Source of the DNA: Hansfordia pulvinata | Lineage: Eukaryota > Ascomycota > Sordariomycetes > Xylariales | Direction of reading: 5' to 3' | Assembly: GCA_006538405.1 (NCBI GenBank) | Contig: BJKQ01000002.1 | Span: 248,001-312,000 of the forward strand | Length of the DNA: 64,000 nt | Shown here: piece by piece, positions 1 through 12,136 of the stretch | Numbering within the stretch: position 1 is the first letter of the stretch | Layout: every line of letters starts with the position of its first letter | Position numbers and translations under genes: made by a program | Notes under the pieces: generated by a model | Seen by the model: the letters and a program-made list of their open reading frames with translations, nothing else | Told to the model about the DNA's origin: nothing | Database searches by the model: none

Positions 1-949
1 CAGCCACGACTTCCTCAAGGTCAGCCCGTCCGACCCCCGGTACAGCGGCGTCGGCTGCATGCTGCTGGACCCCAGCTGCTCCGGGAGCGGCATCGTCGGC
101 CGCGACGCGATGCCCGCGGTCCACCTGCCCGAGGCGCTGGCCGGCAGCGGAGGCGCGAGCGCGGCGGCGGCTGGCCAGAAGAGGAAGCGAGAGGAGGGGA
201 AGCAAAAGAAGCAGAAGAAGAACAAGAAGAACGGCAACAATAACGATGACGACGACGATGACAAAGACAAGAACGACCCAGCCGCCGCCTCGGACTCGGC
301 GCCCAAGCTGGTCGACGACGACGGGCAGGAGACGGTGGTGTCGGAGCAGGAGCTGCGGGCGCGGCTCGAGGCCTTGTCGTCGTTCCAGCTGACGCTGCTG
401 CTGCACGCGTTCGAGTTCCCGGCGGCGCGCAAGGTGACGTACTCGACGTGCTCGGTGCACGCCGAGGAGAACGAGGGCGTGGTGATGCGGGCGCTGGCGT
501 CGGGCGTGGCGGCGCGGCGCGGGTGGCGCGTCATGCGCCGCGCCGAGCAGGTCCGGGGCATGCGCGAGTGGCCGGTGCGCGGGGTGCCCGGGGCCGGCGG
601 CGGCGCCGGGGGCGAGGTCGCCGACGCGTGCATCCGGTCGCACCAGGGCGACGGGCGCGGCGTCATGGGCTTCTTCGTCGCCGGGTTCGTGCGTGACGGC
701 GACGGCGAGGACGGGACGGTGGGCTCCCACGAGGGCCCGTACGCGCGCGACGGCAAGGGCTGCATCGTGCGAGACCGCGACGGGATGCCCTCCGTCGCGA
801 GCCAGTCGGCAGAGAAGAGCAGGCGCTCGGTCGGGAAGGCTGGCGTCGTGGGCGGCCGTGCGCCACAGCCTCGCGAGGAGGACTCTGGCGACTCTGAGGA
901 AGCGGAGGCGGAGGAAGAGGAGGATGAGTGGGACGGGTTCGGCGACTGA
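1..949 (+). CDS. rcm1: 25S rRNA (cytosine-C5)-methyltransferase, NSUN5/Rcm1 type, 5' end missing
   Basis: The frame is open from base 2 to the TGA at 947-949, so the gene starts left of the window and about 315 C-terminal codons are present. Two NOL1/NOP2/Sun (RsmB) signatures are visible: DPSCSGSG (bases about 68-91, holding one of the two active cysteines) and TYSTCSVHAEENEG (about 439-480, the TC catalytic cysteine), followed by a typical C-terminal GFFVAGF strand. The family transfers methyl from AdoMet to cytosine in rRNA. The NSUN5/Rcm1 branch acts on the large-subunit rRNA in the nucleolus; I prefer this branch over Nop2 or Ncl1 from the DPSCSGSGI form. Between the two motifs lies a Lys-rich then Asp-rich insert (bases about 180-280) that could act as a nucleolar localisation segment. 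The tail is acidic. Family call is firm; exact substrate is inferred. Confidence 0.88.
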   Translation, partial: SHDFLKVSPSDPRYSGVGCMLLDPSCSGSGIVGRDAMPAVHLPEALAGSGGASAAAAGQKRKREEGKQKKQKKNKKNGNNNDDDDDDKDKNDPAAASDSAPKLVDDDGQETVVSEQELRARLEALSSFQLTLLLHAFEFPAARKVTYSTCSVHAEENEGVVMRALASGVAARRGWRVMRRAEQVRGMREWPVRGVPGAGGGAGGEVADACIRSHQGDGRGVMGFFVAGFVRDGDGEDGTVGSHEGPYARDGKGCIVRDRDGMPSVASQSAEKSRRSVGKAGVVGGRAPQPREEDSGDSEEAEAEEEEDEWDGFGD

Positions 950-2145
950 TCGATCACCTCCCGAGCACAGCTCACCTGCGGTCCCTTACCCAGCACCCTG
1001 CCCCGGCCTCTCAACGAGAGTCGGTCCCGAGCGAGCATCAATAGAAAAACAACTCATCACAACACAGGCGCAAGTTCAAGCGAGGAGATTTCATTCGAGA
1101 TTACCAAGGACCGACTGCAACGGCAGGTCCCCGGGGATGCTTCGGGGCATCTGGGTTCAAGACGGCCTCGTCTCCCCCTTTTATCTCAAAAAAGCCTGTC
1201 GGCTCCCCGCTTCTTGCGCAAGAAAATCGCCCGACGGCCCGACAGCGCCCCTGCAGGCGAGACAAAGTCAGCTCGCGGCCCTGCGGATTTTAGAAGACGA
1301 TGAGAAGGGGAAACCCGCCCCCCCCCCTGGTCTCGGGGACCGCCCTGGCTGGGGCGCGCCGGGGTAATCGCAGTATACAACCGGAATGAAACTAGGGGCA
1401 GCCCGTGCGCCAAGCTCCCCGATCGCCGCGCTAGGTCGTGTTTCTATACTAAGCCGGCAAATCACGACGACGACGACGATGGGTCGCCGGCGCACCCTGC
1501 GCGCTACGGCTCCCCACCTGGCGGGCAGGGCAGGGCTGTGCAGGCTTCTCAGCTCCAGCAGGCGGCGGGCGAGAGTGAGGAGCGAGACTTGGACTGTGTT
1601 TGGTCGGGGGGCTGATGACTACTCTACTCGTACTGCGAGTGTTTGCCAGCGGCGGCCCAATCTGCTGGTGAGGGTTGACGATCCACACCGGCCCTGCGGG
1701 TAGTGCATCTCCTACGGAACCAGCCACCAGCCGTGCGGGCGTGCGCTCGCGCGGGCTGAGCGTGGTGCTGGTTTGGGAGCATACGCAGCACGAGTAGGCA
1801 TGTGGGCACGTATCGTAGGGCAGTAGGATCGAAACCCCCCCCCCCATGCCCCGTCGAAGTGTCGTCCTATCTGGTGTCGTCCGAGGCTATGAGCGCGGGC
1901 CCTTGTTTTATTATATTCCCGGTTTTTCTGTCCCCGGCCTGTTCGCGTCTACGGGAATACCTGAGCTGGCGAGCCCGTCCCTTCTATCCCATTTTTCGTT
2001 TGTTTGTCAGCAAGATCTCTCAACATCGCCACTACCATCGTCAGGCAGGACAGGTGAGACGGCTCTTTGCTGAGTCAAGGGAACAACGACGACGACGACA
2101 ACAACAGCGACGGCAGCAAGGCCGGCGAAAGAAAACGACGACAAC
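950..2145. other. intergenic, no gene seen
   Basis: About 1.2 kb between the methyltransferase stop and the next start. It holds the 3' UTR of the first gene and probably the 5' leader of the next: CT-rich, then a CGA/ACA-rich stretch just before the start. Short C runs lie at 1316-1325 and 1835-1845, and a TACTCGTAC motif at 1625-1633. Open frames here are short and match nothing I know. Confidence 0.6.
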
Positions 2146-3417
2146 ATGACGACAACGACATCTGGAGACGAGAAGCCCTCGCGCATCACGGCCCTCACGA
2201 CAACCTTCACGCCGGACCCGAAGCGCAACTGCAACACCATCTACAAGGGCTGGGTCGAGGACGGCGACAACTTCTACGGCGGCTGGTACCGCCGGGGCGA
2301 CTACGACCCGAGCTGGTCGGCGTCGTGCTTCCCGCCGGGCTTCGAGCCGACCAACGCCAACTACTACTCCCCGGGGGTGTGCCCGTCCGGGTCCACCGTG
2401 GGCTGCTCGGGCGAGCACTCGGGCACGACCACGGCGACGTGCTGTCCCAAGTGAGTCTTTCCCCTCTTCTTCTTCTCCTTCGTACTTCTTCTTTCTCCCT
2501 GTCGGTTCTCGGATGTTGCCCCCCTTCTCTCATATCCGTTACCACTCTTCAACCACCGATACTGAATTGTGGAAACCCCAGCGGCTACGTGTGCAAGCAG
2601 CCCCGCAACCTCGGCGACGACGCGGCCTGCATCTCCAAGTTCGGGACCGAGGGCCGCCTCTCCGTCACCGAGGTGACGTACTCGGCGGACGGCCGGCTGG
2701 CCGGGCTCACGCCCGCGGGCGACCTGACGGTCGGCGCGGAGGACTACGTCGTGGGTGGGGGGTCATCATCCAGAGGCAGGCCAGCGACCCGGAGTGGACG
2801 GCCACGACGACGACGACCGACGGCGGCGCCGGCGCCGCGGCGACCAAGACCGCGCCCTCGAACAAGACGCCGATCGTCGCGGGGGGTTCCGGGGCGGCGT
2901 CCGAGTGGTCGCCGACTGCGACGGCGAGCCCGGGACTCACGGGCGGGGCGAAGGCCGGCATCGCGGTCGGCGTGGTCCTCGGCGTCGGCATCGTAGCCGC
3001 CGGCATCGCGGCGGCGTGGATCCTAGCCAGGCGCAAGAGGCGCGCCACGGCGGCGGCGGCCGCCGCCCCGGAGTACCGGCGTCGTCGGGCCACGAGGGCG
3101 GGGCGTACGCGCCGGCGGCGTCGGGGGGCCACGGCTCGCCCATGACCGGGACGGGGACGGAGACGACCATGAGCAGCGGAGGTGGATACTATGGCGATGG
3201 AGAGACAGCAGCAGCAGCAGCAGCAGGAGGAGGAGGAGGAGGAAGGGGAGGAGCGCAGGAATACTACGGAGGCGGAGGATATCACGGCGGCAGTGGCAGG
3301 GAGGTCTCGGAGCTGGACCCGGTGCACCGGGCCGAGCTGGAGCCGCAGCACTGGAGGGCGACGGAGCTGCCGGAGCGGCCACACCGCGACACGGACCCGC
3401 GGGAGCTGGCGGCGTGA
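2146..3417 (+). CDS. single-pass membrane protein with Cys-rich ectodomain, two apparent frameshifts
   Basis: Exon 1 is 2146-2450; the intron 2451-2581 starts GTGAGT and ends CAG; exon 2 is 2582-3417. The N-terminal half is a Cys-rich domain with CFPPGF, YSPGVCPSG and CCPNGYVCK motifs, seen in many fungal surface proteins that lack a cleaved signal peptide. A Thr/Ala-rich stalk follows, then a Gly/Ala/Val transmembrane helix (about 2950-3020), a basic stop-transfer ARRKRR, and a Gly/Tyr-rich cytoplasmic tail ending PRELAA. The frame must change twice: at a G6 run (2757-2762) and at 3076-3077 (TACC before GG). Each is explained by one missing G or C. With both, the length is 1143 nt, 380 residues. 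A 24-35 nt intron at the first site is too short for this organism. Function unknown; a wall- or stress-sensing role is only a guess. Confidence 0.72.
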
Positions 3418-4775
3418 CGAAGCGGAGGCTCGGGGCAGAAAGTGAGAGGGAGAACAGGCGAGGTAATGATCGATGGAAAAGGGGTGGAGGGGAGGAGACT
3501 AATCTACGCCTATTGAAGCTACATGATGAAGGCTAATATTCGACAGTGGCCGGGGCGTTCTCTTCAATTGTTAATAGTTGGTTCATTGGCGGCCTGGGCG
3601 ACGAGTGTCGCGCCGGCTGCCACGGCCGTCATCGGCATCCTTATATATACCCTTTGCTCTTTCATGGCCCCGGCCTGTTTTGTCTGCCAACCACACTGAC
3701 CGGGGTTGTCTCTTGGATGGAGCGAATGGCTTCGCGTCAGAGGTAGGTAAGGTGCAATGATCTGATCAGAGACCTTGTACGAGGGGGCGATTTACCTGCC
3801 AAAGACTGCGAGTACTCGGGCGTGTCCAGCCGGGGACAGTGTGTCGCGCATCTGCAGTCTGCGAACAAGCGCTGCCGGGCGTTGGTGGGAATAAGCGCCG
3901 TTCCCCACCGCGACGCCATGTCGACTCGCTCACTCACTCACTCAGGGGCTGTGCGGCGTGTGGGCGAGGCTCGGCCGGCCCATACATGGTTTGGTTCTCT
4001 GTTAGCCGGGCCGTGCCAGCTCACCGCCCACATCCTTGTCGCCCGTCTCCAGCGGGGAACGGGCGCATTGCCGGCGGCAGCACGACACTCTCGACCGGGG
4101 GTCATAACTCAATAAACGAGCGGCCACCAACGGCCCCGAGTTCGCGATGGTTTCGAGGGGGAACACTGCCCGTTGTCAAGGAAGATAATAAGAACCACCA
4201 CTGCAATGAGATGAATACGGGATGCTGCGACCTGGGAATCCAACAACATCTCCTTCACGACAGGCGACAGACTGCGAAGGAAAAGAAACAACAGCAGCGA
4301 TCAAATGGCCGCGCCCACCTGTCCTGCCTTAACAGGCAATGCTCGCGGGCCAACGCTGCGGGCCCCAGACAAGGCCGGTGGACCCAAGGCGTCTACGAGT
4401 GTGAGCCACCGTCGTCCTGTTGTGCCTCTTATAGCAGCAGAGGCAGCATCTACGAGCATCCATCTCCACCGACGTGCAGCTAGCCGTCCTGTCCATTGGC
4501 CGCGCTCGAGATCGTGTTAGGCGCAGGAGGAAGCTCAGATGCCAGATGCCTGCCCAGCGCTTACAGAATCCCAGATCCAGATCCAGGTCCACGGCCCACC
4601 GCGACCCGGCAGCCAAGCTTCGAACCGACGACATCTATAGCGGGTGCCTAACAATGCACAAGAACCATTGGGACATGGCGGCGACAATAAAGGAGCGCCG
4701 GCTCCGGAAGCTGGCCTGGCTCTAGAACGGGCGAGCTTTTTCTCGACCTTGGGTTCTGCTCAAGTGCTAAGCGCC
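3418..4775. other. intergenic, no gene seen
   Basis: About 1.36 kb between two genes on the same strand. It contains the 3' UTR of the upstream gene and the likely promoter of the next, with a short ACTC microsatellite near 3930-3945. No frame here shows a domain I recognise. Confidence 0.6.
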
Positions 4776-7176
4776 ATGGCCACTCACGATCATCCATCTC
4801 TGCCTCGTCCTGCCGGTCACGACCAGGAGATATCCGACTCCGGGTCGCTGAGAACCTTGTTCCACCAAGACTCCCACCACGGGCCCCCATCAGCCCGTTC
4901 CACCTCGCAAGCCACACGCGAGCCCTCACTCGACCAGGCCCAGAATGACGAGAAGAAGAAAAAGGAGAAGAATACCTTCCCCTGGGGCCAGGGACCCAAA
5001 GTCATGTTCACCGAGTGCAAGTCGGCGCCGCCCACCGCCGAGAGCCCCCTGGCGCTGCCGGGCCCGTTCCCCCTCCGGAACTCGAGGATGCGGTTCGTGT
5101 TCGCCAGCCTGGACGGGCTCCTGGCTCTGATCGCCGTGGCGTTCGTTGTCTTCGGCTTCCTGGTCCTGGCCAACGACGGCGGCGCCAATGCCCCGGGCAC
5201 CCTGGGGCGCAGGCTGCTGGAAGCATCTTCATATGTGCGTTGACAAATGCGAACCCCCACCCAATCCAAGGAAAAATAGAGCCAAGCACTCACGAGTCGC
5301 GATCATGCATGCATGCCCACAGGGCCCCACGATATTCCCGATGCTGTTCGCCGCCATTGTCGGCCGGATGCTCAAGGCCGTGGCCACCTTGCTCGCCCAG
5401 GAGGGCTCGACCTTTGGGCGCATCGAGCAGCTGCTTGGCAGCGCCACCATCTTCGGGACGGTGGCCACGCAGTTCCAGCTCGGCGCCTTCGACCTCGTCT
5501 CCGTCACCCTCCTCCTGTCCTGGGCATGCTCCCCGCTGGGCAGCCAGGGCGCTCTGCGGGTGATCTACCCGGGGCGGTCGACGGTCGAGACCGCGGCGCG
5601 CGTGACGGCCTTCAGCATCGAGCCGCAGAACTTCACGGGCTTCCAGGCCGGAACCGAGCGGTTCGAGTACGAGGGCAAGCCGAGCTTCAGCACGGCCATG
5701 CTCTTCTCGACGTCCGAGAAGGGCGCAAGGACGCAGGACAACTGGGGCAACCTCCGGGTGCCCATGGCCAGCGCCGACGCACCCCGGCATCCCACCGCCG
5801 GGGGGCAGCAGCAGCAGCAGCCGCAGCCAGGTGCTTGGGCGCAGCTGTCCAGCCCTTCCGACGCCAACTACTCGTCCCTGGCCGGGTTCCCCATCACCCT
5901 CAGCACGTCGGTCAGCGACGGCGGCGGCGGCGGCGCCGCCGCCACCGGGGCGGCCAACGCGAGCTTCATCCTGGACCGCCTGCCGTACCTGAGCCTCGAC
6001 TGCCCCGTGTTCGAGCTGAGCACGTCGGGGGGCTTCACCCGGGCCTCCGCCCAGCCGCTCAACGCGACGACGCCCTGGGCGGCCTGGGAGATGGGCAACT
6101 TCTCGGGCGGCAACGCGGCGGGGGGCGGGCCGGGCCAGGCGCAGATCGGCATATCGATCTGCGAGGAGGAGAAGGGCGCCACGAGCGCGTCGCAGGCCGG
6201 GCGCGTCTGCCCCGGGCCGCCGGCGGCGCGCCCGCCGCGCAGGCTGCTCTGGGAGTCCATCGTGTACATGGAGCCGTCGGCCGCGTCGGCGGTGGACTGG
6301 GGCGTGGCGCGCGCCGAGTGCGAGATGAGGACGTCGCACGTGGACGTCGAGTACGCGTGCGACGACCGGGGCGGCGCCTGCGAGGCCCGGCGCGTCCGGG
6401 TCAGCGCCGCCGCCGACGACGACCGCCGGACCTTCTTCGACGACGCGCCCGGGCGCGCCCGCGGCCTGGTCGCGATGCTGACCTCGCTGTTCAGCATCCC
6501 GCGGCCCCGGCAGAACGGCTTCGCGGACCAGCTGCACCCGGTCGTCGGGTACCTGGTGTCGCCGGCCAACGCGACGTCGCAGGCGCTGTTCGAGGCCGAC
6601 TCGAGCGTGCTGCGGCCGGGGCGGGCCGCCTTCGAGACGCGCATGGCGCAGCTGCTCAACACCATGTACATGTTCAGCGCGTCGCCCGTCGGGCGGGACG
6701 GCGGCGGCGGCGGCGGCGTGAACCCGCTCGGGGCCGGCGTCGGCGACCGCTTCGAGTGGGGCCAGGTGGTGACCCGGACGGCGGGCGCGGCGCTGGCGGC
6801 GGACCGCGAGGTGGTTCTCTGCAGCCGGCCGTGGCTCGCGGTCCTGTTGGCGTCGTGCCTCGGCCTGCTGGGCGCCGCGCTGGCCAGCATGGTCATCCGC
6901 AGCCGGCTGGTGGCGCCGGACGTGCTTGGGTCGCTGTCGGTCGCCGCGCTCGAGAACCGCTTCTGCCGTGGCGGCGGCGACGGCGACGGAGACGGGGATG
7001 CGGTCGTCAGCGGCGGGACGACGCTGGACGGGATGGAGAGGGCGCGTCTCATGCGCCACGTCCCCGTGCGCATCAGCGACGTCAACCCGGAGGGGGCCTC
7101 GGGCCGCATCGCTCTCGCCGGCCCGGCGGACGGGGCCTCGCTGTGTGCTCCCGAAACCGGCAGACTTTACGAGTAG
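4776..7176 (+). CDS. fungal multipass membrane protein with large glycosylated ectodomain, unknown function
   Basis: Exon 1 is 4776-5234, the intron 5235-5322 (GTGCGT...CAG), exon 2 5323-7176; 770 residues. The ATG at 4776 begins a hydrophilic Ser/Lys-rich cytosolic stretch and gives an open frame into the first helix; the frame is open further upstream but looks like leader there. Helices: residues about 112-133 (ALIAVAFVVFGFLVLA), about 197-226 ending in the WACSPLGSQGALRVI signature, and about 660-680 (LLASCLGLLGAALASMVI). Between the last two lies a roughly 430-residue domain with NFT, NYS, NAS, NAT and NFS sequons and several cysteines, so it is probably outside the cell or luminal. The SPLG-Q-LRV signature is common in uncharacterised Pezizomycotina membrane proteins. 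Poly-Gly and poly-Gln runs are present. Function unknown. Confidence 0.8.
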
Positions 7177-8999
7177 GCTTATGCAGAGGCGCGTAGCTGG
7201 CTTCCTCCTAGCCGACATCTCAGATTAGACCATGCCACCCGAGTCCAGTGTGACACCATCGGGGCTCTCGTGAGAACCAAATCTATCTCGCCATGAAATC
7301 ATCACAGAGGACTGCTCGAACAGACACCCAGAGAAAGAGGAATATACTATATACTACGTGCATGGACTGCATGTATGGAGGTACGTCGCGCGCGCCTCGG
7401 ACGTTGAGGCATACACGGGCATCCGTCTAATGGTTGTCTTAGCCACCCGCGGCAGAACGGTCGAGCCTCGTACCACGTCCCCGCCGGTGGTAGGTCCCCG
7501 CGACGCAAGACGAGTCTCCGCGCTGCGCGGTCGGAGCATGTTGGTAATACGCGCACTACGTGTGTAGGTATTATGTTGCTCAAGCCCAAGGCAAACGCTG
7601 TGTGGTGACTGCGGGTCGGCCATGAACACAAATGGGAAGAAAGGCTGGCACTTCGTCGCAAGTAGCTACGCACGTCTAGGTTTGTGGCTAGATCTTAGAG
7701 GTCATTGTATCACGCAGGAGGTCAGGAGCTTCGAGCTTCTCGGCAGGCGCCGACAACCCAGGTGGCATGATCGGGCCACGGGGGGAAGATGAGCTGCTCG
7801 AGATCGAACCTCGCGTCGAGGTTGGTGCACGACAGTGGTGCTAACCAGCAAGCCAGTCTGCAGGCGATGACGAGAAAGCAACAGGCTCTCGCCACCTAGA
7901 CCATTCCGACGCGTCACACCCCTCAACAATGGGGAATGTCAATATATTGGCAGTAGCTAGTCGACAGGAACGGCGGTATTGATGTCTCGGCCGGCTCGCT
8001 CCCCCAAGGGGCGCCCCAGCGGCGCGAACGCGGCGAGGTCTCCCTTGCCTTTGCACGCCCTCCCCCATCGCTTCTCCCACCCCCTTCTTTCGGGCGTCAC
8101 CTCGGCGCTTACTTGCACTCGTGATAGCACAAAAGACCGATCGTGGGCGGCGACCTTCCCCCTTCCCCTCTGAATCGCGTGTGGGCGGAACAACAAAGTC
8201 CAGCTCCGGGCTCTGTCGGCGCGCCCTCGGAGGCCCTTCAACGGAAGAGGCGTATCGCAGGATACCTACCAGAATTACCGACACTTCAGGCCTGAGGAGG
8301 ACTGGACCGAGCTGCTTGCTGCTGGCGAGTTCTGTCACCGATCACACCGACCTCATTACGCCAGGACCCGATAACGAGGGTGAGACATGCCTGTGACCCT
8401 CTTCGGGTGCGGCAAACAGCTGGCAACGCGTCGGAAATGGGTGTTCGCGGGCCGCTGCCATCATCAGTCAGTCAGTCAGTCAGTCTCTCTCGCCATCCCG
8501 ACGTCCGGGCCGCCGGCAAGTGACCCAGAAAGGGGGGGGGGGTGGAAGCGAGAGAGGGAGACAAAGAAAGAACACCCACATCCGCACAAGTCTGTCTACT
8601 TGCGGCATGCGAACGGTAGCTCGCCCCGCGATCGGCGTGAGCTGGAGCTGTTCTAGAGTGGCCCATGCAGAAGGCGAGAAACGGCCTCTTTGTACCTGAA
8701 TTGTGCTCTTCGGCGGAGTCCCGGCGCGTACTCGGATCGCGCCTTCACCTCGTGTCGTCGCGTCGCCGTGTCGATTAGACACCAGTCTTCCTTGTAGGAA
8801 TCTTCTTGACATTCTACCCGCACTTCTGCAGTACGAGTGATTCGCCATCTGTCACCTGCGGCGTCCAAGTCGTCACAAGAGGCGACATGTCTGTCTGGTC
8901 TTTGTTGAGCCTTGAGGCGGCGAACCTGGTCGGCCAACCGCCAGCCAGGTAGGAGCAATACAATACGACAAGAGCCACGCACACGAGTCGTGGGTCCAG

Positions 9000-9908
9000 T
9001 CAATGGCCAGAGCAGGCAGGGATGCAGGGCGCAAGCTGTGCGCCCTGGCCAGGATCTTCATGTATGTGAAACAGCCCACTAGGCGTTAGCCAGCCACGTC
9101 TGACTGAAAAAAGGGGTGAAATGGTCGGTAGTGGCGGGGCGGATGCTGGGCGAGCCTGCGGGTACTCGTAGTGGTGCCAATGTCTCCGGGGAATTCTTGG
9201 TCGTTTTATTGTCCACTGAGTCAGGCATTCCAACGGCCACAGGAGAATGGAAAGGTTGGGTTCCAACAGAGCGGTTGATAGAGCTAGCTTCGATTCGGGT
9301 GCCGGCCCAGCTAACAACTGATGGACCCCGACTTGCCGGCAACGACGTCTGGCCGTCGATCTGGGCCGCGATCTGCTAGTGTGACCGTTGCGTTGCTCTC
9401 TCCCCTGACGTTCCATCAGAGATCGTATGGGGGAAAGCTCGAAAGACGACCCCCCGGGGCCGGAACGACTGGTGTATGGCGTAGACAGCTGGTCCTTAAT
9501 CTCAAGGGCCACACTGGTAGCTCTGGCCCCCTCAGCTTGTGGTCGTGCTTGGGGTATTCCCCTGCAGCCTCGGCCGGAGTGGTTTCTTTCGCCCAGCACT
9601 GGGCAGCTTGAAAATGTAAGCGCTTGTTGTCGGCGCTGTCGAGATGTCCAGGCGGTGTCGGTGCCTCTTTCTGTTGGTCCAAATTCTGGTAGCGCCGAGA
9701 GGCTCCCATTTTTTTTTCTTTCAATTAAGCGCCCGCCCGACCGGCTGGGTTCGGGTCTCGAAGACGTGGGCAATGGAGAGTGGCTGATCCCTGCCTGACC
9801 GCTCGAGCTGGACGCGAGCTGGGAGGGCGTGGGAGGCTGCCGGCGGCCGACTTCCATGCGGCCGGCAGAGACTAGAATGGGCAACTCGGCCGGCTCAGCA
9901 CGTGCCAC
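9000..9908 (-). CDS. possible orphan open frame, 302 codons
   Basis: An uninterrupted minus-strand frame from an ATG at 9908 to a stop at 9000. I recognise no domain, signal peptide or transmembrane helix; the product is rich in Arg, Ser and Pro. It is the longest open frame in the 7.2-12.8 kb gap. At this base composition a frame this long is uncommon by chance but not impossible across a 64-kb window. No neighbour supports a role. It may equally be a chance frame or part of a long non-coding transcript. Confidence 0.15.
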   Translation of the reverse strand: MARAEPAELPILVSAGRMEVGRRQPPTPSQLASSSSGQAGISHSPLPTSSRPEPSRSGGRLIERKKNGSLSALPEFGPTERGTDTAWTSRQRRQQALTFSSCPVLGERNHSGRGCRGIPQARPQAEGARATSVALEIKDQLSTPYTSRSGPGGSSFELSPIRSLMERQGREQRNGHTSRSRPRSTARRRCRQVGVHQLLAGPAPESKLALSTALLEPNLSILLWPLECLTQWTIKRPRIPRRHWHHYEYPQARPASAPPLPTISPLFSVRRGWLTPSGLFHIHEDPGQGAQLAPCIPACSGH

Positions 9909-12117
9909 GATGCTGGTAAAGGCCCCCGCATACGAGGTCGGCCATTGGCGCCGCGCCGTCCTGGCGGGACGTTAGCATTGGCAGCACGATGACGGTTGGC
10001 TGGAGTCCGCTTGCCCAGGCGTGTGGCTTCTTGTGCGTGCGTGTGCGTGTGTACGATATGTCCTCCTTTTCCCCCGCTCAGGGGCTGATGACTGTTGTCC
10101 TGGATCTGGCCGGCTGAGGAAAAGACGATATCACTCACCGAAGACGTTCCTCCCCGGCCCTGGCCTCCTTCGCTACGGCCTGCCGACCGTGTTCAGCTCA
10201 CGGGATGAACTCCATGCAAAGGTCCCCTGGTCGGCACGGCATCACCGCCGAGTCCTTTGGTGAGGCTGGGTCTTGTGGAGGCCCAATAAACAAGAGCCAA
10301 TCTGGCCATCAATGCGCCGTTCCGAAGGCCTCGTGTTGCTCGCCTGACCTATCAGTCCCATCGCCGCCCGTTCAAGGTCGCCCCTTCTCTCCCTCGGGCC
10401 CAGTCAACTTGACAGGTGCGAGTGTGGCGCTAAGCAGGGAAGCAACGCCTCACCCTGGCCGCCCTCGTGCGAGTGCGATGGGAAGGTACATGTGCTAGGT
10501 ACCTCCCTACCGTGCCTTCCTGTACCTTTTTAGACGTACCTACTGTGCCTCATTACATGTACTTACCATACAGTTAATAGAGAAGGCACGGCCACACGTA
10601 TCAAATTCGTGGATGTGGAAGGTGCGACCCTGGAAGAGGGCTATGGAGGGCACAATGGGCCGACCTGGGCCGACCGGCTGACTCTCCCTTGGACATATAT
10701 CTTTTTCTCCTATGGATGCAGCTATTCCCGTCCGATTCACGGCCCTGAAGACCACATGTGCACCTACAAACGAGTTCGAGTACTGCGCACAATGAATTGA
10801 AACGAGCAGAGTAGCAGCCCACACAGCCTCACCTTCGAGTACCTAAGGTATGTCTTCAAACAAAGCCTTGCTAGCCGGGCCCTCGGACGCTCCAGGGAAT
10901 GCAAAAAGAGCCTGCCGTGCCTGCTAAGGTCGGGTCAGGGTCCAGATCCGCTTGGACCAGCACAGATGCGCAATCCCGTCACAAATCACAGGTAGGTACC
11001 GACGTACAAGCCACTCGCCAGTCGCAATCTTCCATCATGGCGGGAGCATGCAAGCCTGTTGCCGTGCAAGGGTGCTTGCTTGCATCGTGCCGGTATCTTC
11101 AGCCGGCAGCACTCGTAATTGTTTGCATCAGCCCCCCGGCCGGATGACGAGGCGGATGCGCCCGGCCGGCAGGGAGATCTTCCGCCGGCACTGGCAAAAG
11201 CACGCAGATGAACAAGGTTGCTGACAGGAGACTGAAGGAATAGCCCCTCCCCCTCCGTTACCAGATTTCCAGTCCCTAAACCCCTCACCAGATGACGGCA
11301 GTATCATGCATACATTCAAAAGGGAGACACGACAAGGGCAGATTCGAAAACGGCCATGAAGCTGCCCCTGCCATCACCAGTGTGACCCGAGGGGAAATCT
11401 CAGGTCAGGTGGTCAGCAGAGGGCTATCAGGCTCTATTGCTGCAGACCATTCGGTGCCTATCCACGGCTGCCACGTTCGCGCCACCCGGCCTATTGCCCC
11501 TGATTCGCCATAGAGCCTCGGACCACCCGGCATTGAATGCGTTTGCGCGCCCCGAGATCACCCCGTCGATACCATGATGAACCCGGCCAGCTGCCCGCCG
11601 CATGGCTGCCTGGGTAACCAACACCTCGACCCAGCTGCGGCCACTGCCAGCGCTCATCCGCTGTGTAACCGCAGAGATGGCGCCGTGGTGGGGAGATGCC
11701 TATCCGCAGGTACTGCATACGAGCAGACGGTTGGATCAGAGGCGGGCAGCCGCTCGGTCCAGGACGGCGACCTCGCTTACACACGAGTCTCTTACTCGTA
11801 CTTTAGGCCAGGAACCGAAAGCACAGAGTGAGAGGGGCGCATAGGAAAGCACAGGCAGACGAGCGCCGCCCTTTTTTTACCTGGCAGGGAACGCGAGGGA
11901 TGCCCCTGGGATCGACCTCCTCGATCGCGACCCCGGCACCAGACCCACCATACGCGGCCCTTCAGCTTCATGGGGGGTGACGCTAGACTTCTATGCGCGA
12001 TCTTTACTACTCCCACCCCTACCCGCCTCCCGCCTTCTCTGTCCTCCCACGGCGGCCGTTCCTCGCGCCGGCAATGCTGTGCGCGCCGACATGCCTCGAC
12101 TCACACAGCATCTCTTT

Positions 12118-12136
12118 GTACTCGCACTGCGAGTAC
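12118..12136. repeat. perfect 9-bp inverted repeat with 1-nt centre
   Basis: GTACTCGCA, a single C, then TGCGAGTAC. A TACGAGTA element follows directly at 12141-12148. It lies about 680 bp upstream of the DUF1996 start, and may be a dimeric transcription-factor site or a small hairpin. Confidence 0.5.

Noticed and set aside
2751..2786. A short intron explaining the frame change in the gene at 2146-3417
   Set aside because: GT...AG pairs here would give 24-35 nt introns without a branch site, below the size seen elsewhere in the window; one missing G fits better.
5290..7218. A 642-codon minus-strand frame opposite the membrane protein at 4776-7176
   Set aside because: Arg/Ala/Gly-rich antisense frame; the plus frame has helices, sequons and a family signature.
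8463..8485. CAGT tandem repeat as a possible CRISPR-like array
   Set aside because: Simple 4-bp microsatellite without spacers, in a eukaryote.
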